Source: Rhodocyclaceae bacterium
GTDB lineage: Bacteria > Pseudomonadota > Gammaproteobacteria > Burkholderiales > Rhodocyclaceae
Length of the DNA stretch: 64,000 nt
Reading direction: 5' to 3'
Assembly: GCA_020445765.1 (NCBI GenBank)
Contig: JAGRFY010000092.1
Location: 15,667-79,666, forward strand
The position numbers and the translations under genes were made by a program. This document shows, piece after piece, positions 57,092 through 64,000 of the stretch (within the stretch, counting starts at the first letter, position 1; every line of letters starts with the position of its first letter). Below the pieces are notes generated by a model. The model searched no databases. It saw only the letters and a list, made by a program, of their open reading frames with translations, and was not told the origin of the DNA.

Positions 57092-60000
57092 CGCCAGCAG
57101 GCGCGGGTCCATTCCGGCGGATTTCGCCATTCGGCGATCCATGCGGACAGATCGTCGGCGCGCAGTGCGCCGGAGATCGCATAGCCCTGACCGTGGGTCG
57201 CGCCAAGCAGGATCAAGGCCTCGCCATGTTCGATCGATTCGACGCCCTCGGCGATCGCAGTCCTGCCGAACACCCGGGTCAGGCCGAGCACGCCTTCGAC
57301 GATCGCACGATGCTCGGGGTCGTCGAGGATGTCGCGGACGAAGGATTGGTCGATCTTGAGCGTCGCCGCAGGCAGGTGCTTGAGGTAGGTCAGCGACGCA
57401 TAGCCGGTACCGAAATCGTCGAGGGCGAAGCTGACGCCGCGCCGTGCACAGCGCTCCATCAGCTTGACCACGCGGGGCAGGTCGGCCAGCGCCGCGGATT
57501 CGAGGATCTCCACCTCGAGCAGATGAGGTGGGAAACCCGGGTGGCGCTCGAGCAGAGCCTCGAGCTTGGAGGCGAACTCGGCACCGAGGATCTGGCCGGC
57601 CGTCACGTTCACCGACACCGGGATCGAATTCCCGGCTGCATGCCATTGCGCCGCCTGGGCCATCGCTGTCTCGAGACACCATTCGCCGATCGAGACCAGC
57701 AGGTCCTCATCGTTGATCTGCGAAATGAAATCGGCCGGCAGCAGCAGACCGCGCTCGTTGTGCTGCCAGCGCAGCAGTGCCTCGACGCCGATCACCTTGC
57801 CGTCCGAGAAGCGTACCTTGGGCTGGTAGTGGAGGCGAAGCTGTTCCTTCTCCAGGGCCGCCTTGACTTCGCTGACTGCCCGCCGGTGGATGCTGAGCCG
57901 TCGGTCCTGCTCGGTGTCGAACAGGTGGCAGGCGTCGCGACCGCCCTGCTTGGCGGAGTACAGCGCCTGGTCAGCGTGGCGCAGCAAGGTGTCGGGATCG
58001 CCGCCATCGAACGGGTACAGCGTCGCACCCACCGATGCCGTCAGGCGCACGACCCCCGCGGGACGCTCGAACGGCAGCCGCAGCCGCGCCAGGAACTCGC
58101 CGACGCGGTGGTCGCAGTGTTCCGGCGATTCGATGCCTGCGAGCAGCAGCACGAATTCGTCGCCGCCCATGCGCGCCAGCGTGTCGCCCGGCTGCAGACC
58201 GGCTTCCAGCCGTTCGGCCACTTCGATCAAGAGCTTGTCCCCCTCGGCCGATCCGAAGCGTTCGTTGATCGGCTTGAAGTGGTCGATGTCGAGCATGCAC
58301 ACGGCCAGCAGTTGGTTGTTGCGTTGCGCCATGGCAATCGCGAGACTCATCAGTTCGGTGAGTTGGAGGCGGTTGGGCAGGCGCGTCAGGGCATCATGGC
58401 GGCTCAGATGGGCCAGCCGTTCCTGGTTGTCCCTCAGTTCCGAGATGTCGTGGGTGAAACCCACGTAGTAGGCAGTTTCGCCGTCTCGGTCGAGGATCGC
58501 CACGATCCGGGTCTGCTGCACGAAAAGCCCGCCGTCCGCTCGCTGGTTACTGAGCTCGCCCTGCCAAAGGCCGTCCTCGAGCACGTGCGACCACATCTCG
58601 CGATAGAACGCGGTGTCCTGCAGCCCGGACGACAGCATGCGCGGATTGGCGCCGATCAATTCCTTGCGCGAATAGCCGGTGGCGGCACAGTAGGCATCGT
58701 TGACGTCGATGATGTTGGCTTCGGCATCGGTGACCAGGACGCCTTCCGGCGCGTCGTTGAAAACCCGCCCCCACAGCGCCAGTTTGTCCTCGAGACCTCG
58801 CAATGCCGTGATGTCGGTCTGACTGAGCACCATGCGCAGCGGTCGGCCTTCGTCGCTGCGGGCGACCAGGCGTCCGCGCTCCCGCACCCAGATGTAATCG
58901 CCGTTGCGTCTGCGCATGCGATGCTCGCTGCGGTAGTTCGAACTGAGGCCCGACACGTGACGCTCGAGCTCCTGGCGGCAGCGGCCGAGGTCGGACGGAT
59001 GCACCAGCGCCTCCCAGGAATCGAGACCATCATCGAGTTCGCCCACCGCGTAGCCGAGCTGCTGCAGCCACTGGCGCGAGTAGTGCATGCGCCCGCCCGC
59101 CACATCCCACTCCCGGACGCCAAAGTCGGCGTCTTCGAGCGCCGCGCGCATGCGCGCGATCTCACGCTCGTGGGCATCCTGGCGACGATGGCGTTCACTG
59201 GCATCGGTGATCAGCAGCCCCGCCTCGCCCGGGCCGACCTGGAACAGCTGCAGGTCGAGCCGTTTCGGGCCACTCGCCCCGTCCACCGGCAAATCGGCCT
59301 GGCGCCACGGCCGATTCGTCTGGTCGAGTTGTCCGAGCGCCTGTTCGACGCCGGGAAGCGCCAACGCGGCGAGCCCTTGATCGTCGCCGCTGATTGCCGG
59401 CAGCAGGTCGCGCGCATGCCGGTTGACGGCAAACGGTCGAATCAGGCCATTGCGATCGCGATCGAAGCAGACGACACCGATCGGCGCGCCGTCCAGCAGG
59501 CGCCCGAATCGCTGCTCCGCGCGCTGCCGCTGGCGAAGAAACAAGTGCAGCACGATGCAGGCGGCACACAGCATCCCGATCACCATTGCCGTGCGCCATG
59601 CTGCGGCACGCCAAGAGGCAAGGTAGGTGCTTCGGTTCTCGGTGACGCTGACGATCAAGGGATGACGGTCTACCCAGCGCACCGCCGCGTTTCGACTTTC
59701 GCCGTCGATCGGCGACTGTTCGATCAAGGCGGCCTCGCGCAACTGCCCTTCGAGCAGGGGTGTCAGCTGCGGCACCTCGACCTGAACGCCGATCATGCTC
59801 TCGACGAAGGGGTGGCGCAGCAGCAGCGTGCCCTGTCGATTCCAGACCGCGATCGACGCGCCTGGAGGCAGCCCGAGCGATCGATAGAAGCTCAGAAAAG
59901 TGTTCTCGAGGCCGACGTGGGCGGCCAGGACACCGAGCAGGCGGCCCTTGCCGTCCCGCAATGCGCGTGCCAACAGGAGCCCCCACCGTCCACTCTGGCG

Positions 60001-60447
60001 TCCGCGGACGGTGGTTGCGATGGTGCCGGCGGTGGCATCCCGCTGCAGCAGCTCGAAGTACTCCTCTCCCTTCATCGAGCCGCGTACGGCGGTTTCGCTG
60101 GAGCTGGTGATCAGACTGCCGTCCGGCCGCGCGAGCATCAGGTCGTCAACCGCCGAGGTGCGCGCGACGGCAGTCTTCAGTACCGCGTGGGCTTCCGCGA
60201 CGGCCGGCCGGTCACTGACCTCGGGTACCCGGCCGTCGAGTTCGTCGGAACTGGTGGCGAGAATCAGCTCGGTGGCATCCATCATGCTGCCGACATGGCG
60301 ACCGACCAGCCGCGCGAGGGCCATCACACGATCGGTGGCTTCCCGGTCCAGCCGGGCGCGCTCCTGCAACAGACCGGTGACCAGCCACGCCGATGCAAGG
60401 CCGGCACAGATCCAGCAGATCGTCAAGAACAAGGCAGGGCGCTTCAT
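57052..60447 (-). CDS. Membrane GGDEF-EAL protein with extracytoplasmic dCACHE-like and PAS domains
   Basis: 1131 residues. N-terminal helix, a ~240-residue extracytoplasmic dCache-like domain, a second helix (~287-305), three PAS-like regions (about 310-700), then GGDEF (A-R-M-G-G-D-E-F, about 763) and EAL (G-V-E-A-L-L-R-W-Q). The EAL part keeps E-I-L-E-S, D-D-F-G-T-G-Y and K-I-D-Q-S-F. Both catalytic signatures look intact; the RxxD inhibitory site before GGDEF reads Q-P-G-D, so product inhibition may be lost. Controls c-di-GMP. Confidence 0.9.
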   Translation of the reverse strand: MKRPALFLTICWICAGLASAWLVTGLLQERARLDREATDRVMALARLVGRHVGSMMDATELILATSSDELDGRVPEVSDRPAVAEAHAVLKTAVARTSAVDDLMLARPDGSLITSSSETAVRGSMKGEEYFELLQRDATAGTIATTVRGRQSGRWGLLLARALRDGKGRLLGVLAAHVGLENTFLSFYRSLGLPPGASIAVWNRQGTLLLRHPFVESMIGVQVEVPQLTPLLEGQLREAALIEQSPIDGESRNAAVRWVDRHPLIVSVTENRSTYLASWRAAAWRTAMVIGMLCAACIVLHLFLRQRQRAEQRFGRLLDGAPIGVVCFDRDRNGLIRPFAVNRHARDLLPAISGDDQGLAALALPGVEQALGQLDQTNRPWRQADLPVDGASGPKRLDLQLFQVGPGEAGLLITDASERHRRQDAHEREIARMRAALEDADFGVREWDVAGGRMHYSRQWLQQLGYAVGELDDGLDSWEALVHPSDLGRCRQELERHVSGLSSNYRSEHRMRRRNGDYIWVRERGRLVARSDEGRPLRMVLSQTDITALRGLEDKLALWGRVFNDAPEGVLVTDAEANIIDVNDAYCAATGYSRKELIGANPRMLSSGLQDTAFYREMWSHVLEDGLWQGELSNQRADGGLFVQQTRIVAILDRDGETAYYVGFTHDISELRDNQERLAHLSRHDALTRLPNRLQLTELMSLAIAMAQRNNQLLAVCMLDIDHFKPINERFGSAEGDKLLIEVAERLEAGLQPGDTLARMGGDEFVLLLAGIESPEHCDHRVGEFLARLRLPFERPAGVVRLTASVGATLYPFDGGDPDTLLRHADQALYSAKQGGRDACHLFDTEQDRRLSIHRRAVSEVKAALEKEQLRLHYQPKVRFSDGKVIGVEALLRWQHNERGLLLPADFISQINDEDLLVSIGEWCLETAMAQAAQWHAAGNSIPVSVNVTAGQILGAEFASKLEALLERHPGFPPHLLEVEILESAALADLPRVVKLMERCARRGVSFALDDFGTGYASLTYLKHLPAATLKIDQSFVRDILDDPEHRAIVEGVLGLTRVFGRTAIAEGVESIEHGEALILLGATHGQGYAISGALRADDLSAWIAEWRNPPEWTRACWRYRNLSSESRARG

Positions 60448-60605
60448 CGTTGCTTCTCGGCATCCGGACGTGTCCGGTTGCTCGGTCCTTCGCTGCGAGG
60501 AATTCGGCCTCTAGCGTATACGCTTGCCGGCCCGACGCAAGTCTAATGGCGCCTGGCTCGCGTCGCTATGCAATTCCAATAATTCGTGTTGCGACGCACG
60601 GTGCA

Positions 60606-63509
60606 TCAGGCGTAGTCATCGACCGGTACGCAGGCGCAGAACAGGTTGCGATCGCCGTGGACATCGTCGATGCGCGCGACGGAAGGCCAGAACTTGCCGG
60701 CGCGCACCCATGGCAATGGGAACGCCGCCTGCGCCCGCGAGTAGGGATGCGGCCATTCGCCGATCAGCGCATCCTGCGTGTGTGGTGCGTTGCGCAGGGG
60801 GTTGTCGTCGGCTGGCCAGACGCCTGACTCGACCTGGCGCACCTCGTCGCGAATCGCGACCATGGCTTCGACGAAACGGTCCAGTTCGTCCTTCGACTCG
60901 CTTTCGGTGGGTTCGATCATCATTGTGCCCGGCACCGGAAAGGACATCGTCGGCGCATGGAATCCGTAGTCCATCAGTCGCTTGGCGATGTCGACCTCGG
61001 TGATCCCGCAGGCCGCCTTGATCGGCCGGATGTCGATGATGCATTCGTGCGCGACCCGGCCATTGCGCCCGGTATAGAGCACCGGATAGTGCTCCGCCAG
61101 CCTGCTCGCCAGATAGTTGGCATTGAGGATCGCCACCTCGGTGGCACGCCGCAGGCCACTGCCACCCATCATCGTGATGTACATCCACGAAATCGGCAGG
61201 ATGCTGGCGGAACCGAAGGCCGCCGCCGAAACTGCGCCCTGGCCGGCGTTCGGTCGGTCCGCGTCGTCGCCCGCCGACACCACGTGATCCGGCATGAACG
61301 GTGCCAGATGCGCCTTCAGGCCGATCGGCCCCATGCCCGGACCGCCACCGCCGTGGGGGATGCAGAAGGTCTTGTGCAGATTCATGTGGGAGACGTCGGC
61401 GCCGATCGCGGCCGGTGAGGTCAGGCCCACCTGGGCATTGAGGTTGGCGCCGTCCATATAGACCTGCCCACCGTGGCGATGCACGACGTCGCAGATCTCC
61501 CGGATGTCCTCTTCGAACACGCCATGGGTCGATGGGTAGGTGATCATCAGGCAGGCCAGCCGTTCGGCGTGGGCCGCCGCCTGCGTCGTCAGGTCTGCGA
61601 GATCGACGTTGCCACGGTCGTCACAGGCGACCACCACGACGCGCATGCCGCACATCTGCGCCGTCGCCGGATTGGTGCCATGCGCCGATCGCGGGATCAG
61701 GCAGACGTCACGCCGTGCCTCGCCACGGCTGTCGTGGTAGCGGCGGATCGCGACCAGGCCGGCATACTCGCCCTGGGCGCCCGAATTGGGCTGCATCGAG
61801 ATCACATCGAAGCCGGTGATCGCCCGCAGGTAGCCGGCCAGTTCACCGATCATGTCGAGATAGCCGCGCGCCTGGTCGACCGGCGCGAACGGGTGCATGC
61901 GAGCGAACGCGGGCCAGCTCACCGGGATCATCTCGCTGGTGGCATTGAGCTTCATCGTGCATGAGCCGAGCGAGATCATCGAGTGGTCGAGGGCCAGATC
62001 CTTGTTTTGCAGACGCTTCAGGTAGCGCAGCATCTCGTGTTCGGTGTGATGCCGGTTGAACACCGGATGACCGAGGATCGGCGAGGTCCGGCGCAGGCCT
62101 TCGGCAATCGGCCCGGCCGTCGACCGGCCGTCGCCGATCAGTCGGCCGTCCAGGGTGGCGATGTCCGGGCTCGCACCGAAGACCGCGAGCAGGGCGGTCA
62201 CGTCGTCGCGACACGTGGTCTCGTCACAGGACAGGCCGAGCCGGTCGTCGGCGACCCGGCGCAGGTTGAAGCCGGCTGCCTCGGCAGCAGCCAGCAGTTC
62301 ACCGGTGCGGGCGCCGGTGAGCACGTGGATCGTGTCGAAGTAGCTGCCATGGACGAGCTCGAAGCCGGCTTCCCGCAGGCCCTCCGCGAGGATCGCCGCC
62401 ATGCGGTGGATCCTCGCGGCAATGGTGGCGAGGCCGCGGGGTCCGTGCCAGACGGCATACAGGCCGGCCATGTTGGCAAGCAGCACCTGCGATGTGCAAA
62501 TGTTCGAATTCGCCTTTTCACGGCGGATGTGCTGCTCGCGGGTCTGCAACGCCATGCGCAGCGCCACCTGGCCGGCCGCGTCCCTCGATACCCCGATGAT
62601 TCGGCCCGGCATCGACCGGGCATTGACCTGACGGGTGGCGAAGTAGGCGGCATGGGGACCACCGTAGCCCATCGGCACGCCAAAACGCTGGGCCGAACCG
62701 AGACAGATGTCCGCGCCGAATTCGCCCGGGGACTTGAGCAGCACCAGCGCCATCAGGTCGGCGGCGACCGCGCTGACCGCGCCCTGGTCCTTCAGGGCGG
62801 TCACGATCGTCGACAGATCACGGATTCTTCCCTGTTGATCCGGATACTGCAGCAGCGCACCGAAGACCGGCTGCGCGGCAGCGGCGTCGGCGCCTCCGAC
62901 GATGAGGTCGAAGCCGAAATAGTGGGCCCGCGTGCGCAGCACGTCGATGGTCTGTGGAAACGCGTCGGCGTCGACGAAGAAGGCATTCGACTTGCTCTTG
63001 GAGATGCGACGTGCCATCGCCATTGCCTCCGCGGCGGCGGTCGCCTCGTCGAGCAGCGAGGCGTTGGCGAGATCGAGCCCGGTGAGGTCGATGACCATCT
63101 GCTGGAAATTCAGCAGGGCCTCCAGGCGCCCCTGGGAGATTTCTGCCTGATAGGGCGTATAGGCGGTATACCAGCCCGGATTCTCGAATACGTTGCGCAG
63201 GACCACCGGCGGCGTGACGGTGTCGTAGTAGCCCATGCCGATCATGTTGCGCATCACGCGATTGCGCCCGGCGATGGCCTCCAGCCGGGCCAGCGCCAGC
63301 CGCTCGGGGCAGGGGCCGGGCAGGGCGGACGGACCGCTCGAGCGTATGCTCTTCGGTATGGTCTCGGCGATCAGCTGATCGAGATCCGCGACACCGAGTG
63401 CGGCAATCATGTCAGCCCGTTCGTCTGCGTCGGGGCCGATGTGGCGGTCGATGAAATCACCGGCCTGCTCGAGTTCCTCGAGCGCTGCGGTCAGCATGGG
63501 GTGGGGCAT
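60606..63509 (-). CDS. gcvP: Glycine dehydrogenase (aminomethyl-transferring), P protein
   Basis: 967 residues, full-length homodimeric-type GcvP. PLP lysine in [18 protein letters not shown], and the [12 protein letters not shown]-terminal-half motif. It decarboxylates glycine and passes the aminomethyl group to GcvH. Start at M-P-H-P-M (63509), 28 bases after gcvH; a short in-frame ATG at 63497 is possible. Confidence 0.95.
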   Translation of the reverse strand: MPHPMLTAALEELEQAGDFIDRHIGPDADERADMIAALGVADLDQLIAETIPKSIRSSGPSALPGPCPERLALARLEAIAGRNRVMRNMIGMGYYDTVTPPVVLRNVFENPGWYTAYTPYQAEISQGRLEALLNFQQMVIDLTGLDLANASLLDEATAAAEAMAMARRISKSKSNAFFVDADAFPQTIDVLRTRAHYFGFDLIVGGADAAAAQPVFGALLQYPDQQGRIRDLSTIVTALKDQGAVSAVAADLMALVLLKSPGEFGADICLGSAQRFGVPMGYGGPHAAYFATRQVNARSMPGRIIGVSRDAAGQVALRMALQTREQHIRREKANSNICTSQVLLANMAGLYAVWHGPRGLATIAARIHRMAAILAEGLREAGFELVHGSYFDTIHVLTGARTGELLAAAEAAGFNLRRVADDRLGLSCDETTCRDDVTALLAVFGASPDIATLDGRLIGDGRSTAGPIAEGLRRTSPILGHPVFNRHHTEHEMLRYLKRLQNKDLALDHSMISLGSCTMKLNATSEMIPVSWPAFARMHPFAPVDQARGYLDMIGELAGYLRAITGFDVISMQPNSGAQGEYAGLVAIRRYHDSRGEARRDVCLIPRSAHGTNPATAQMCGMRVVVVACDDRGNVDLADLTTQAAAHAERLACLMITYPSTHGVFEEDIREICDVVHRHGGQVYMDGANLNAQVGLTSPAAIGADVSHMNLHKTFCIPHGGGGPGMGPIGLKAHLAPFMPDHVVSAGDDADRPNAGQGAVSAAAFGSASILPISWMYITMMGGSGLRRATEVAILNANYLASRLAEHYPVLYTGRNGRVAHECIIDIRPIKAACGITEVDIAKRLMDYGFHAPTMSFPVPGTMMIEPTESESKDELDRFVEAMVAIRDEVRQVESGVWPADDNPLRNAPHTQDALIGEWPHPYSRAQAAFPLPWVRAGKFWPSVARIDDVHGDRNLFCACVPVDDYA

Positions 63510-63537
63510 GGGCTTCGAACTCGAAACGATGGGGACG

Positions 63538-63924
63538 TCAGGATTCGGCGATTTCAGCCTCGTAGCCGGCAGCATCGAGCAGCGCGTCGAGCGAGGCGCC
63601 GTCGGCCGGCCGGAGCTTGAACAGCCAGTTCCCGTAGGCGTCGGCGTTGACCCGCTCAGGGGCGTCGACGGCATCGGCGTTGCTGTCGACGATTTCGCCA
63701 TCGACCGGCGCGTAGATGTCGGAGGCCGCCTTGACCGATTCGATGACCGCCACGGCGTCGCCGGCCGCGACCTGCCGGCCGGTCTCCGGCAGTTCCAGGA
63801 AGACGATGTCGCCCAAGGCCTCCTGGGCGTGATCGGTGATGCCGACGGTCAGTACGCCGTCGGCGTCGCTGCGGATCCATTCGTGGGACTTGGTGTATTT
63901 GAGGTCGGCAGGAACCTTGCTCAT
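63538..63924 (-). CDS. gcvH: Glycine cleavage system H protein
   Basis: 128 residues with the lipoyl lysine in E-S-V-K-A-A-S-D (about 64) and the H-E-W-I start. Shuttles the aminomethyl-lipoyl group between GcvP, GcvT and Lpd. Gene order gcvH-gcvP, with gcvT expected upstream beyond the window. Confidence 0.96.
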   Translation of the reverse strand: MSKVPADLKYTKSHEWIRSDADGVLTVGITDHAQEALGDIVFLELPETGRQVAAGDAVAVIESVKAASDIYAPVDGEIVDSNADAVDAPERVNADAYGNWLFKLRPADGASLDALLDAAGYEAEIAES

Positions 63925-63987
63925 GCTTGCTCTCCGAAACAGTCGGTGGTGCGGGCGAATCCGCCCGCGCGAGAAATGATGCTCAAA

Positions 63988-64000
63988 TCAGGCACTGGCC
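63988..64000 (-). CDS. Possible last codons of gcvT (truncated)
   Basis: On the minus strand 64000-63988 reads ... A-S-A-stop, with TGA at 63990-63988, 63 bases before gcvH. The usual gcvT-gcvH-gcvP order suggests the end of aminomethyltransferase, but 13 bases cannot prove it. Confidence 0.25.

Noticed and set aside
57193-60546. Very long open frame antisense to the GGDEF-EAL gene
   Set aside because: It is a shadow: the translated residues have no family motif, while the other strand has complete PAS, GGDEF and EAL signatures. High GC lengthens such frames.
60547-60600. GCGTCGC...GCGACGC inverted repeat after gcvP as a terminator
   Set aside because: The loop is about 26 bases and no T-tract follows, so evidence is too weak.

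Overview
This is a high-GC, gene-dense chromosomal window from a proteobacterium, most likely Gammaproteobacteria or a close betaproteobacterial relative. The basis is the gene set: EttA, SlyX, YaeQ, HslR, a GcvR-like ACT protein, the fpr/finR-type divergent pair, the GlrK-QseG-GlrR two-component operon, methylmalonyl-CoA decarboxylase and a PPK2 kinase. I see no rRNA, tRNA, CRISPR array or insertion sequence. Most of the window is ordinary chromosome, with many short tail-to-tail overlaps between convergent genes.

Left edge (1-1921): a diversity-generating retroelement (DGR). The last 13 codons of a variable protein and the 3' end of its variable repeat open the window. An 8-bp hairpin and an adenine-coded template repeat follow, then the accessory gene avd and the reverse transcriptase gene. 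avd lies antisense to the template repeat and reverse transcriptase. The two start codons sit inside one CATG, an arrangement unlike the usual co-directional DGR.

2.1-17.2 kb: a CDGSH/glutamate-synthase-like fusion, a creatininase-family protein, several small conserved proteins, glutaminase, a nitroreductase, a small cytochrome c, two coupled FMN-split-barrel genes (one fused to GAF), and an RND exporter with its adaptor. 17.3-32.3 kb: a DUF3014 protein, an MFS transporter and two LysR genes with divergent partners, methylmalonyl-CoA decarboxylase, LysM/TPR lipoproteins, and an overlapping operon of a transmembrane Ser/Thr kinase with a deacetylase lipoprotein and a TPR lipoprotein. A hybrid histidine kinase and a cardiolipin synthase complete this stretch.

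32.5-46.6 kb: PPK2, a crotonase, a GcvR-like regulator, MazG-like and YaeQ proteins, a cysteine-rich lipoyl-like mini-protein, a cold-shock gene with its terminator, RbgA/YlqF, NrfJ-like and LolA-like proteins, SlyX, a nine-haem secreted cytochrome, HDOD and haemerythrin proteins, and EttA.

46.6-52.4 kb: a compact sigma-54 module. The glrK-qseG-glrR operon is flanked by a leftward bactofilin/FeeM-like pair and a rightward BON-domain gene. Each flanking gene has a sigma-54 promoter and two exact TGTC-N10-GACA boxes at nearly identical distances (about -110 and -175 to -180). This suggests that GlrR controls its own two neighbours. 52.5-64 kb: a PHB-depolymerase-like esterase, a DnaJ-like protein, hslR, fpr/finR, a large GGDEF-EAL protein, and gcvP-gcvH running off the right edge.
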